Positions 47,701 through 61,061 are shown, counted from the stretch's first letter. The stretch is DNA of 64,000 nucleotides from Annulohypoxylon bovei var. microspora (GCA_022836615.1 MU405233.1:287031-351030); one strand, 5' to 3'. Numbers and translations: made by a program. The notes: a model not told the origin generated them from the sequence alone.

Positions 47701-50389
47701 ACTTTATTTAAAATAAATATTAACTTATTTTTATTCGATTTAAAAATAATTTTAATATTTTTTTTTATAAATTACCCGCATTTATTATTAATTTTAACCG
47801 CCTTTGTTTTTAATTAATTTAATAATTACATTAATAATATTTTTTTTTTATTTTTATAATGGTTTATTTAAAATACTCGGAAAATTTTATATATACATTG
47901 TTTAAAAAGTGTACTTAAATAACGGTTATTTCGTATAAAAATTTTTATTTTTTATTTAATAAAAATTAACGTAATCGTTATATATATTATTTTTTATTTT
48001 ATTATTCCTTTATTATTAATATTATAAATTAACGTGAAAAAACAAAACATATACACATGGAAACCCCCATGGAATATATAAATTAATTAAATACGACGTT
48101 TATTAATTTACTTATTATTTATTATAATTTAATTATATTATAATTATTGTTTTTATATAAATATTTTATTTTTAATTTTATTAATATAAAGCAACGTGTA
48201 AAACGTATAAATTAATTAATTTTTATATTTATTAACGTACTTTTTTTTTATTAAAATTTAACCATGCTTTATATTTATTTTATTAATGGAATATATATTA
48301 ATTATAAATAAAAGTTGCTTTTTTTCAACGCCGTTCCATCCGGACCAATTGGAAAAAACATGTTTAATATAATAAAAAATAATATTTTAAAAAACATTAA
48401 AAAAAATTACACGGGCGTTAAAAAAGGGTTTAAAAAAGTTAAATAATTAAATGTCGAAAAAAACCGTCGAAGCCGTTTAAATTACAAGTTAAATTAAAAT
48501 ATTATATAATTAAAAATTAATTAAGTTTCTTATTAATTTTATATTATTAATAAAAAGGTAAAAAAAAAAAAACTTAAATTAAATATAAAAAAAAAACATT
48601 ATAAATGAAATTTAATTTTAATTTTACTTTTTTTTCTTATCTTTTTTTTTCTTTTTTTTTATATACCTTTAATATGATTTTACTTTAACATTTTTAATAT
48701 AAAGTATATTTGGTTATAAATACCCGATATGAAATTAAATTTTATATTAAAAAAATAATTTAAAATTTTTTACATTTAATTTCGAAGAAATTAAAAGGTA
48801 ATTTATTAAAATGTAACCGCCATGTTATTTTATAATTACATTTATAAATTAAAATTTAAAAATTAAAATTAACTTTTATAAATATATTAATTAAATGATT
48901 ATAATTAATTAATAATAAAATATATATTTACGAAAAATAAAATGCCTTAAAAAACGAAGAAAAATTTTTAACGTTTTAATACGTATTAAATTTTCGTTAT
49001 TATTTATTATAAATAAATTAATTTATCTTTTTTATAAAATCGTTTAATTAAACCATATAAAAAACTTTTTAAATTTTATTAATTAACGATAAAAAATTCT
49101 TTGCGAAATAATAATTAAAATAATAATTTATTTTTAAAAAAAAGTATTCTTTTTTAATATTAATAATATTTTTTTTTATCGTAATTAATTTTAACTTTAA
49201 AACGGCAATTAAGGTCGTTAAAAAAATTATATTATTTTAAATATTATATATTCGATTTATTAACGTTACCATTATTAATATTAAACTTTAATAAATAAAA
49301 TTCATTAAATAATTTTATTTTTTCGTTATAAATTAAAGAAATATTTTATAATAATATTTAATTTTAAAAATAAAATAAAGTAATAAATTTAATTTTATTA
49401 ATTTTTTATTTTTTCTTTTTTTATTTAAAATTTAAACTTTTATTATTAATATTAATTTTATAAAATGTTACCACTTTTATTTTTTTAATAACTTTTTAAA
49501 AGTTAAACTTCGTGGATTTTATTAAGGTTTAAGATTTTGGTTTTAATATAAAATTATCGTTATTTTTATTAAAGAATTATTTTATTAAAAAATATCCGAA
49601 TAATTCTTAAAAACAAAAATTTATAACGCGATAAAAAAATTAAATGGAAATTATTATAAATTCCTTAAAACTTAACACCGTTTAATTATTAATTCTTTAA
49701 ATAAAAAGGTTCGTTATTTTTCATGGTAATTAAAACCTTATTAAGTCGCTTAAAATTTAAAAGTTACATTTAATTACTTTAAATACCGGGGTTACTTTTT
49801 TAAATAAACATTATAATTTATTTACGTTAAATATTAAAATAAATATATAAAAGAATTTAATTAATTTAAATAAATTAAAAATAATTATATTATTAATTAA
49901 AGTTATTTTTATATTTATAAGTAATAACCGTTTTAAAATAATTAATAATTTACGGAATAAATTACTTATTATTAATTATAATTTACTTTATAACACCATT
50001 ATTAAAAAACGGAAAGTTAATAAAACATTAATTAAATTTAATAATTTATTTAATAAAAATAAACTTAAAATTCATGGATATAATATTTATTAATAATTAA
50101 AATTATATAAAATTAAATATTATAAAAAATTAACATTTAAATAATAAATAAGGTTAAGATTTTAAATAATAATATAAAGTTTACGTTATAATTATAACGC
50201 GATAAAATAAAAGGTATTAATTATAATATATTTATAAAATTCTTGGTTTTATATTATTAAATTTTTAAAATATTATATAAGTTTATTTAAATTTTTTTTT
50301 TTTTATATATTATTAATAATTAATATTTTTAAAAATTTAAATTTAATACTTTACGTAAAGTATTTAAGTAAATAAATACACCTTTTTCA

Positions 50390-51000
50390 TCCGTTATATA
50401 AATGTTATAAAATTTATCCGTTATATTAAAAAATACGTTTTTTTATATATAAATTTTTATATAAACGCAGGTATTTTTAATGTTTATTCCGCGCACTTTT
50501 AATTAAACTTAAAAAAATTTATCGCGTTTATTTATTTATATAACTTATTTTTTTTATTATTTTTTTCCTTTTAATTATAAGTTAAATTTTTAATTATTTA
50601 ATAATTTAATAAAACTTATAAAGCATTTTTAAATAAATTTAAATATAACGTTTATTAATTGTTTTTTAAATAATTTAAAATTATATAAATATATTTAAAA
50701 ATTAATTATTAACATTAAAAGTAACTTCGTAATATTTTTCATAATTATTTTTTTATTTTATATACGTTTATTTTAAACTTTAATTTATTAAATATTTACT
50801 TATATATTTATAAAGGTTATACGTAATGTTAATCGGAAACATTTTAAAGTTTAAATTTAATTATATAATTATAAAAAATTTAAATAAAAATTAAAATAGG
50901 AAATATATAAATAAATAAACGCGTGGATTTTTTTAAATTTAATTAAAAGTACGCGGGGTAAATATTAAAAATAAAAGTATTTTATTATTTATATAAATTT
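50390..51000. mobile_element. TIR element copy C (decayed)
   Basis: Left repeat about 50390-50530 (ttatataaatttttatataa-like core at 50445, cgcaggtatttttaatgttt, ccgcgcacttttaattaaac). Its reverse complement is at about 50920-51000 (gtggatttttttaaatttaa, gtacgcggggtaaatattaa). Same family as the copies at 36165 and 37050. The right end merges with the 600-bp direct repeat, so the true boundary is uncertain. Confidence 0.5.
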
Positions 51001-51580
51001 ATATATATTTCATTATACGTATTTAAATTATATACATTTTTATTTTAAACCTTAAATAATTTTATTAATATTAATTATAAAATATAATAATTTAAATTAA
51101 TTAATAAATAATTTAAAAATATATCGAATAAATTAAATTACATTATAAATAAATAAATATTAATATATATATTTTAAAACATATAAAAGGTATTAATATT
51201 AAAACGTTTCGGAAATATTACGTGTAAATAATTCGTTATAATAACATTAAAAATTATAATATAATAATTCATTTCGCAATGAAAATAACATGTAATTTAT
51301 TAAAAAATATATTTTTAAAAATATTTAATTAAAGGTTATATAATTATGAAAATTTAATAATATTAAACGCATTAATAAAAAAATTATTTAAATTTAAATT
51401 AAAAAATTATATATATTAATTTTTAATAATTACGTGGCTTATTAATACGATTATTAATAAAATAAAATATTTAAAATTAAAAATTCGAAATTAATTTAAA
51501 ATTAATTTTAATTTAAATATTAATTTAAGTTTATATTTAAATTAATTTAAAATTAAACTTTTAAATAAAATGAATTAAAT
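50920..51580. repeat. Direct repeat copy 1 (partner 61545-62185)
   Basis: About 0.6 kb that aligns with 61545-62185 in the same orientation. Shared words include atttatataaatttatatat, a gtttcg[g/a]aaatat[t/c]acgtgtaa block and attaatttaaaattaatttt. Differences are mostly C/T and G/A. The two copies bracket the GC island and the copia element. Confidence 0.7.
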
Positions 51581-51959
51581 TTTTTAATAAAATAATTTAT
51601 ATAATAATAAATAAAAATTAATAAAATAATGCGAATAATTTTAAAATATATAAATTAATTAATTATTTTTATTAATTAATTAATTATTTTATAAATTAAT
51701 TAATAATTTTATATATTAACTTATGATTTCATAATTAAACCTTATTACTTAACCTGAGGTCCCCGCATCCGCGGACACAATAACCCCGAATTTCAGCCAC
51801 AAAAAAAGCCACACCCCACGCCACACGAAAGGTCCTTTTCCCGGGCTCCCACGGTTCGAACCACCCACCCGGCGTTGAATCTTTTTTAGCTCCGCGCTAG
51901 CTCACCTACAGCTTTTGATTGGGTGCATCGTTGAATTAAGCGGGTTTCTTCAAACCCAT

Positions 51960-52050
51960 CTGTTTCTCGGGGTCTTAGTCAGCTGAAACCACAGCCCTGA
52001 GATCCCCAGGTTCGATTCCTCGATTTCTCACTTTTATACCCTTTTCAACG
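51960..52050 (+). other. tRNA-like (Pol III promoter-like) module 1
   Basis: A-box-like ttagtcagctg at about 52003-... precedes a canonical B-box ggttcgattcc (52009-52019) preceded by gatcccca, then a short T-rich tract. No acceptor stem closes, so this is not a functional tRNA; it looks like a tRNA-derived SINE head. Strictly, the A-box lies at about 51974-51984 and is degenerate. Confidence 0.45.
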
Positions 52051-52083
52051 TTTTATTCAACCTGCCCGGACGGCCGGCTTCGT

Positions 52084-52120
52084 GTTTTTGCGAGGCGCGC
52101 GCAGCGCGCCTCGCAAAAAC
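52084..52120. repeat. Perfect GC-rich hairpin 1
   Basis: A 17-bp arm gtttttgcgaggcgcgc (52084-52100), loop gca, and exact complementary arm (52104-52120). Flanks extend the pairing imperfectly (ggccggc at 52072 with gccggcc at 52126). It sits between tRNA-like modules 1 and 2. Confidence 0.95.
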
Positions 52121-52259
52121 CCTCCGCCGGCCGCCCGCGGCCGTCGATTGGTTAATTGGTCAGTTTAGGTCAGGTTTTCATCGACTTGACTGTTCCCAGT
52201 ATGGTTGTCAGAAATCGATTAGGTAAGCGCCTTCTTTTGACTGGAGGGCACCGTCCCGG

Positions 52260-52345
52260 TACCACAATAACCCGAGTTTTAGGAGCTTCCCGATGTTTAG
52301 CCGTTTACCCTCCAGGGTTCGATTCCTCGGATGTGTTGTTTTTTT
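52260..52345 (+). other. tRNA-like (Pol III promoter-like) module 2
   Basis: B-box ggttcgattcctcg at 52316-52329 is identical over 14 nt to that of module 1, 307 bp away, and is followed by an 8-T tract. The sequence after it (ccctttctaatcgttttata) parallels that after module 1 (acccttttcaacgttttatt). Tandem duplication of a unit of about 310 bp is likely. No cloverleaf closes. Confidence 0.45.
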
Positions 52346-52395
52346 TCCCTTTCTAATCGTTTTATATTTAATATGTACGGCTCGCGGCCGGCTCC

Positions 52396-52446
52396 GCGGC
52401 TGGAGGCGGCGGGGGGCGCTGCGCGCCCCCCGCCGCCCCCAGCCGC
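52396..52446. repeat. Near-perfect GC-rich hairpin 2
   Basis: A 24-bp arm (52396-52419) pairs with 52423-52446 with one mismatch across loop tgc. Outer flanks (cgcggccggctccgc and gctccgcccggccgctcg) pair further with gaps. It lies 312 bp after hairpin 1 and after B-box module 2, so hairpin and B-box repeat as a unit. A third, damaged B-box (gattcgaaccctcgat, 52469-52484) follows it. Confidence 0.95.
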
Positions 52447-53016
52447 TCCGCCCGGCCGCTCGCACTCTGATTCGAACCCTCGATCTCTCGCCTTTTTAAT
52501 ATACTACTATATATTACTCATCCACTATCGACCAATTAGATCAATCTAATCTTCAGTAAGAACCTAAACTTAATTAAACCCCTTTCTAGCACACCAATCA
52601 CCTTCCCATAGATTAGTCACCCGAATTAAGGGTCTTTTATTCCTTATATAAGGAACCATCTCCCCTCTAGGTCAAGTCCCTGACCTGACCTGTTAACCCT
52701 TTAAGTGGTTGAAGCTGTGGTTACAACTGTGTCTGTTACGGCTGTTGCGCTTGTTTCTTCGATTTCAGCCAATCAAAGTTTTGCATTTCCTTTCCCCCGT
52801 AACCTTATTTTTACTTTCTTTTGCCTCGCCCCCTGATTGTTCATCCTTTTATAAATCAATCGTACCTTAGTCAATCTGTAATAAAATATGAGAAAATACC
52901 AGTATAAGAATCATACTTAAACGAATCGAATGAATCTTGTTACATCATGTAAGATCCTTTCGCCGTTGAGCAACAACTGGTTGAAAAGCTGATGAAAAGC
53001 TGTTGGTGAAAAACAG

Positions 53017-53113
53017 CTTGTAAAAAAATGACTAAGCCACACCTGCGAGTGCCTCTAGCCTTAGATGGGCTAGCTTCGGCTAAGTGTGGCTTAGTTGATT
53101 CTGTTTTTTCAAG
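53017..53113. repeat. Long inverted repeat / MITE-like hairpin
   Basis: cttg-t-aaaaaaa (53017-) with ttttttcaag (-53113) outside, actaagccacac (53031-53042) with gtgtggcttagt (53084-53095) as an exact 12-bp core, and ctagcc with ggctag inside. Total 97 bp. Could be a folded-back small element or an RNA hairpin. Confidence 0.8.
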
Positions 53114-54017
53114 TGTTAAATCTACCCATTCTAATTCAACAACCCACTTGTCAATCGTTAGCTAGTTTGGAAAGATGCAACCTGGTTTATTCGATTGAGC
53201 TTTTGATGCGCTTTCCAACTGTCATAATTGTAATGAATTTGGACCTTTATTCGTCGCAATATAATTGATTGAACCTGATCTACTGAAATTAATGAGGGCG
53301 AATTGAAGCACGGGCCTTGAAACGTTGAGTACACCAGCTTGTATGGGGATTTGTATGGCGAAACGTGTACCGATTGCGCCCGGACCACCTCTGACACCTT
53401 CCCAAATAGGAAATGAATTAATTTCCTGGGTATTTTCCTAAGATAATTAATTTAGCTAGACCCCGATACAATAAAACCCCTCATAAATTCGGGGCATATT
53501 AAATAATTAAAATCACACGCATTATTTTTCGTTATTATATATTAACATTTTAATTAAATATTAAATAAAACATTATATATAAAAAAAAAAAAATTTATAC
53601 GTATATAAAAGCTTTTTTCGTTTTACATTAATATTTTTTTTATTTTTTAATTTTAAAGCTAATAAAATTTAATTTAATTTAAAACTTAATAAAAAATTAA
53701 TATTAATTATAATTTTATTATATGATTTTTTATTAATGAACTTTTTAATAGAATTTATTAATATTAATAAATTATAAATAATTATATTATTTAATAAAAA
53801 TCGAAATAATTTTAATTTAACATTTAATAACGTAATATTATTATTAATTAAACGCGAAATAAAATTAACGTTTTTATAAAAAATATATAATTAATATTTT
53901 AATACACGAATAATAATATATATTTATTAAAAATATTTACGAAATTTACGTATAATTATCGATATTATTTAAACGAATATTAATGTTATTAAAACGAATG
54001 TTAATATTAATAACGTT

Positions 54018-54200
54018 TATTTTAAAAATATTTATATTTTTTTTTAAATTATTTATATTCATTTTAAAGGTATTTACATCCGCTTTAAAAATATTTACAT
54101 TTATTTTAAAAATATTTACATTTATTTTAAAAATATTTACATTTATTTTAAAAGTGTTTACATTTTTTTAAATAATATTTATATTAATTTTAAAAATGTT
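54018..54200. repeat. 21-bp minisatellite
   Basis: About eight imperfect copies of a 21-bp unit (atttattttaaaaatatttac) in tandem. Because 21 is a multiple of three, it creates an apparent repetitive ORF (FILKIFT units) on the + strand that is an artefact of the repeat, not a gene. Confidence 0.85.
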
Positions 54201-54979
54201 TTTTTAAATAAAATTTATTTTACTTTTAATAACGTTAATATTAATTTACATATCTTATAAAATAATTAAAATTCATTAATTATTATCGATTATTAATAAA
54301 TTAACGTATTATAAAAATTCTTATAATAAATTAATTATATTTTAAATTATTACTTTAAAATTTAATTAAAGTTTAAAAAATATAATAAAAAAATAAATTA
54401 AAAATAATAATTTAATAATAATAATAAATGTTATAATAAATGTTATTTTTTAAAAAATATTATTTTAAAAAAAGTTAAATAAATTATTTATAATTAATAT
54501 AAGGATATTATTTTTACGTATAAAAGTTAACATTTATTATGTATTTTATATTTTAAAACTTTATTAATTTTCTTTAAAAATCTTAAATAATTAACATATA
54601 ACTTATATAAATATAAAGGTTAAAATTAAAAATATTATATATATAAATAAATAAAAATACATGATTTTATATTTTATATATTAAAAATAATTTAACATTT
54701 TTAATTATAATAAAAGGATTTTATTACTTTCGTGGGCATATAACCGATTATTTTTAATTAATTAAAAGTTAATATTATAACGTGAAATTATTTTTATTTT
54801 TTTAAAACTTTAATATTTTTACATTTCGGTTCACTTCGTTTATTTTATTATAAAAAAACCTTTTAATTACCTTTATAATTATTTCGTAATAATAAACCGG
54901 TATATTTATAATAATTAATTAAATGTATTATTTCGGGGGTAAAACTTTTTAATTAATTAAAAAATAAATCTTAATTTTC

Positions 54980-55123
54980 GAAATGGTCCGTTCGCGAAAA
55001 AGTGGTTTTTAATAAGATTTAATTTTTTAAAAACAAAAAGCTTATTAAAAAACTAAGGATTTTATTAAAACCATTTCGTCGATTAAGTTGGACTACTTTT
55101 CGATGTTTAATTCGGACCATTTC
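54980..55123. repeat. Inverted repeat with less-mutated ends
   Basis: gaaatggtccg (54980-54990) and cggaccatttc (55113-55123) are exact reverse complements, with further imperfect pairing inward (gcgaaaaagtgg against ctacttttcg). The 144-bp segment keeps more C and G than its surroundings. Possibly a small TIR element. Confidence 0.65.
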
Positions 55124-55482
55124 TTAAGGTTTAAATTAATTTTAAAAATAATTAAATATTAAATAAATTCATAACGCCACGAATATAATTATTATATAAT
55201 TAAATTTTATATCATTCGAAAGCTAATTTTTCAACAAATTTAATGAACTAAGTTACACGATATTTAAATGATTATTCGTAAAATTACTTTTAAATATAAT
55301 TTTAAAGAAAATATATAAATAAAACGTAATGTTTAAAATAAGTTTTAAACTTAAAATTTAATTTATAAATTATATATTTATAATGATAATTTTTTGAATT
55401 TTTATTATTATTTATTAATTTTTTATTTAAATTATTATAATTTTTAAAAATTAATTTATATAATATTTAATTAATTATAAAA

Positions 55483-55719
55483 TATTAATAAATTAAAAGC
55501 TTTATCCGTGCTTTATCACGTGCTTTGTTATGTGTAATTTATAAATAAAACATAATAATTAAATAAAAAAATAAAAAGATTTTTATTATTAAAAATAATT
55601 AATATAAAAGCATTTAAAATTTATTTATATAAATATAAATTTAATTTATTTTTAATAATTTAATTATAACTTTAATAATACACATTAATTATTAATTTAT
55701 TTATATAAAAAGTTTTTTA
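55483..55719 (+). repeat. 5' LTR of copia element
   Basis: Begins tattaataaattaaaagctt, includes ccgtgctttatcacgtgctt, and ends aaaagtttttta. Aligns gap-free with 61062-61298; differences are C/T and G/A. Confidence 0.85.
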
Positions 55720-58700
55720 TAATAATACTTTTTTTTATTATTAAACAAATAAATTAATATATTTAATAAAAAGCTTATTAAAATGGAAACCTTATAACTT
55801 TAATTATAAATAAAAATTAAATAAAAGGCGGCGAAATTTCGGCCGTTAAAGCATAATTAAATATAATAAAAATATAAAATATAATAAAATTATTATTTTA
55901 AAAACGTAAAACGATAAAAAAAAAAACGATGTAAATAAATAAACGTTATTAAAACAATATAAAACTTTTTAATAAAAAAATAAAAATTATAATAATTATA
56001 TTTATTAAATTAAAGATAAATGGAATAATAAACGATTCGATTACGAACTTTAACGATTTAAATAAATTTAATATAAATTTTTAAATTAATATTAAAATCG
56101 GTCGAAAATTATATAAAAACTTAAATAATTTAAATTTAAACGATTTAAATATTAAAATTAAATTATATTAATTCCATTATTAAAATATTAAAAAATAAAT
56201 TAAATTACGTTAATTAAAAAAAGGTAAAGGAGTTTAAAAAAGCGTTAAATCCGAAAAAAAAATTATAACCTTTTTAATTAATAATTTTTTAAACTTTTTA
56301 AATTTAAATAATAATTATAATAACTTATAAAAAATTAAAGTTAAATGAGTATTTAATGAAAATTACGTGTTAAAATGGAAAAAGTTTAATTTTACTTTTA
56401 ATAAAAAAAATTATTTAAAAAATAAAAATAATTAATTAATGTATTATAACGCTTTAATATTAATCCTTAAAAAAATTAAATTTAAAGATAATTTTATTTT
56501 TATCGATTTTAATGAATTATGTGTGGTAAAAGTTATTACGAAAACTTGTAAACGTTAACCTTTTAATTTAATTATTAAAATTTAAAATGAATTTAAAATA
56601 ATCGGCATTTTTTAAAAAATGTTTTTAACATTTAAAAAAATTTATTAACGAAAATTTTAAAAAGAATTAAGTAATATAAAATACGATAATAAGGATTTAT
56701 TAATGTATATATTTAAGTAATAATTATTAATTCGTTAATGTAAAAATGTCGAAATAATTATTAATAATTAATAATAAACGATAATGTTTTTCATTATTTA
56801 TGAAAATAAAGTAACAAAATAAGTTAAATTTACCTTAAAGTTAATTAAGGTAATTAACATGTCGATCGATAATATAATCAACGATTTTATTAATGAATTT
56901 TAAAATAAAATTAATAAAAATACGAATCGTAATATTAATAATTATAATATTAACGTTAATATTAATAATAATAATTAAAGTAAATAACGTAACGGTTACG
57001 GCAAAGGTCGTGGTAACCGTGGTAACCGAAATAATCGGTTAAATAACCATAAATTTAAATAAAATAAAAAATTAAATTCTTTATGTTTTAATTATAACGA
57101 ATATAATTATTTAATAAAAAATTACTTTAAATTAAAAAAAAATTATAATAATAATAATAATTAAGGATAATTAAACGTAATAAACTTATATAAAAAAAAT
57201 AATTATACATTTAAATTAATAACCGTTACTTTTAATGTAAAAGTAAATAATTATAAATTAACGCAATTAATTTAAATTTATAAAAATGAAATAAAAAAAC
57301 GTCGTATAAGATTATTATTACGAAAAAATAATAATTATGTAATAATTTTTATAAATATAAAGTTTATAAACACTTGTTTAATTATTTAAATATATTCGTT
57401 AACCTTAAATAAAAAAAATAATTTATTATTTAATATCGGATTAAACGTTTATATTATAAATAATATAAATGACTTTAATTTAATAACGATTATAAATATT
57501 AAAAAACATAATTTTAAGATAATTATTAACGGTGGAATTATTAAGGTTAATTTAATAAATAAAATTATGTTTAATTTCATTAAAAAAACGATTAATATAT
57601 AATTATAACACTTAATTATATGTTATACGTTAATATTTTCCTTATATAAATTATTTTAAAAAAATTATTTTACCGTTATAATAATAAAATTAATAATATA
57701 ACGCTCCAAAAATTTAATAACTACGTGATAACCACCTTAAATATTTAAAAAAAAGGTTTTTTATTATGGATATATAATGAAGTTAAATTAAACATATAAA
57801 AGCCTTAAACTTTAAAAAATTAATAAAATAATGCGTTAAAAATAACTTTAAATAAAATACAAAATATAAAAATAATGTTTTAATCGAAAATTAAAGGTAA
57901 TAATTTTAAATTTAATAAAAAAACAATGAAAAAACTTATTTTATAACATCGACGTTTTTATTATTTTAATATAAAACAATTAATATAAATAATTTAATAA
58001 ACGATTAAAATTAATTTAAAGCTTTTTAAAATAAAAGTTTTATTTTGCTTTACATGTAATTAAATAAAAATATAAAAAATTAAATTATATAATGTTTAAA
58101 AATAAAATAAATACGTTAAAAATATAATATAATATAACCTTAAATCGTTATAATTAATTTTAATAAAAAAACATAAATATTTCTCTTTTATTATTAAAAA
58201 TATAAATTAATATCGATGTTTTAAAATATATAAAAATAAAAAAAATATATAAATAATTTTAAAAACTTATATTAAAAAAATTTAATAAACCTTTATTACT
58301 TTTTCGCATAATAAAGACGGTTAATTAAAAAAGATTACGATAATAAAATTTAATAATAAATTAAAATTTAAGGTAAATGAAATTAAAAACATTTATAAAA
58401 ATAATAAAATTAAAATAATCTTTTTTACGTTATAAAATTAATATTAAAACGATGTTTTTAAATAACACATTTAAATCGTGTAAAATGTAACACGAATTAT
58501 TATTATTTAAATAAAAATATTTTTTTGTTTTTAACCGTAAATTATATAAGAAATAATTTATATGTTTAATCGAATAAATATATTAATTAATAATTAAATA
58601 ATAACGTTAAAACATTATTAAAAAAACTTTTAACTTAAAAAAAAGCATAAACTTAATAATAATAACTTAAAAATATTAAAAACGTATTATATGGTTTTTA

Positions 58701-61061
58701 TTAACGAAAACCAACGAGTTTATATAAAAAAACTCGAGGCTTAAAAAATTAAAATAATATTTATAAGCTTTAAAAATTAATATAATTACCTTATATAACT
58801 TATTAAAAACAAGCGGTTTTTAAAAATACTTTACGTTATATTTTATAAAAATATTAATAATTAAAAAAACACATTAAATCCACGAAATATTATTAAATTT
58901 TTTCCTTTTTATATGTAAAAACGATTACGTCATTAAATCGTTTTAAAGAATTATATTCGTAATAAAAATTATAACATTATTAATAAAAATAATATAAATT
59001 AAAAAACAAGTTAAATTAAAAAAAAACGAGGTAAACCACGTAAAATTTAACTTAAAACTTATATTAATGAAACACTTTTAAATTATAATAAAATTATAAT
59101 TATAATTAATTAAAAAAAAATATAATTAAATAAATAAAAAATTCGAAATCGTTAATCGAATTAACCGTAATAATAAATTCGTTAATTATTTCATACGATA
59201 AAAATTATTCGTAAAACAAATAATTTATTTCGTAAAAAAAAATTTAATTAATAATTAATATTAAGAATAAATTATAATATTATTAAAAAAATTTAATATA
59301 TTTAATATAAGAATTAATAATGACCTTTTATTTCGTAAAATAATAAATAATAAAAATCATAAAAATTAAACGAAAGCGATTATAAAGGAAATTAAAAAAA
59401 ACCTTAAACGTAAAACGTTTAAATTTATATAATAAAAAAATATCCATAATAACCTTATTAATATTAAATAAATATTAAAAAAGAAATTCTTTTTAAATAA
59501 TATGCTTAATAAATTTAAAACTCGTATTTATATAAAAAAATTCACATAAAAATATAAGATTAATTATAATAAAACGAAGGTTATAATTATAAAATTTACT
59601 TTATAATAAATTTTAATAACCTTAATAATTATTAAAAAATAACATATAATTTAAATAAACTTCATTACCACGTACTTAAACGGCACGTTAAATAAAAACT
59701 TATTTATAAAATAATTCCCATTATTTACGGAATATTTCAAATTATATATTAATAAAATAAATAAATATAATTATTATAAAAACAAGATTATTTAATTAAT
59801 TAACCCGTTATATAAACTTAAATAAACCGAAGTAATTTAATAATAAAAAATTAAAATATTATTAAAAAATTATAAATATATATCGTTAATATTTAACGAT
59901 ATAATATATATTAATAAAGAATTAAAAATCATTATAATCTCGTATATAAACGATTTTATTTTATTCGAAATAAATAAAAAATAATTCATAAAAGTCGTTA
60001 TAAGCTTAAAAAAAAATATATTAATTATTAATCTCGGAAACGTTAATTAATTTTTAAACATATAAATCGTAAAATTAAATCTAATAAAAAACATGCGAAT
60101 TAATTAAGAAATATATGTTAAAAAAACATTCCGTAAATTTGGTTTTAATAAAATATAAAAACGACCCGTCGAAACTTTTATTAATTAAATTAATTTATTA
60201 TCCGTAACGAAAAACTTTAATTAAACAAATAATCGTAATATTCATAAATTTACTTCGTTAATTAAAAAGTTTAATTTTTTAATTTATTTAATTAAATTAA
60301 ACTTTAATTTTACCACGTTTATATAAATAAAATTCATAAATAATTTTTTATAAAAATATTTATCCGAAATAAAAAAAATATTTAAATATTTAATTAACGC
60401 ATATAATTAATTTATCCGTTATTAAACGTTAAATTAAAATCATTCCCATCGAAAATATAATGAATTAAAATTATTTAAAACGGTTAATATAAATTTAACC
60501 GGTAACATGGATTTTAAAAAGTTAATTACCGGAATCGTGTTTTTTATAAACGGTAACCCCGTTTTATGGTCATTAAAATTATAATTAATCGTTAATAAAA
60601 AAACTTCAAAAACAAAGTTTATTAAATTAAATAAAGTTACCGATAATATAACTTAAATACATAAATTTCTTTAAAAATTCAAGCAAATACCACTTAAATT
60701 AATTTACTTATTAAAAGATAATATTAAAACCATTAAATAATCCGAAAAAACAATTATTAATAAAAAAAATCAATACATACGAATATAATACTTTTACGTA
60801 CGGTAAAAAATTCACGATAAAAACATAAAAATAAAATATATGAAATTAAACGAAAACCCCGTTAATAAGTTCATTAAACCTTTAATAATTAAAAAGCATA
60901 ATAAATTTTATAAAATATTAAAACTTAAAAAGTTTTAAATAAAATTTATATTAATAAATAAACCTTTATTAAATAAACCTTTAATAAATACATTAAATTT
61001 ATTTATTATTATTAAATAAATTCGTTATTTATAAATAACATTCATTTAATTAAAAAAAAAG

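Larger units (their letters stand above)
33455..51745. other. AT-rich RIP-like block 1
   Basis: About 18 kb with almost no C or G and no gene-sized open frame. Stop codons (mainly TAA) fill all frames. Where two copies of a repeat can be compared, they differ almost only by C/T and G/A changes, the RIP signature. Holds a gypsy element, TIR elements and direct repeats listed separately. Between them (for example 45,000-50,300) I see further decayed sequence with small less-mutated patches (48310-48360) but cannot name it. Confidence 0.85.
51746..53460. other. Island of ordinary base composition between AT-rich blocks
   Basis: About 1.7 kb with normal to high GC, sharply bounded by AT-rich DNA on both sides. 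No protein-coding frame with motifs. Contains tRNA-like B-box modules, two GC hairpins and a long inverted repeat (listed separately), a short palindrome ttccttatataaggaa (52640-52655), and otherwise unassigned sequence. It escaped the mutation affecting its surroundings, or arrived later. Confidence 0.8.

Noticed and set aside
51960..52345. Functional tRNA genes at the B-box words
   Set aside because: B-boxes are good, but no acceptor or anticodon stem can be closed. Kept as tRNA-like modules only.
53983..54171. 62-aa repetitive ORF
   Set aside because: Produced by a 21-bp minisatellite in AT-rich DNA; not a gene.
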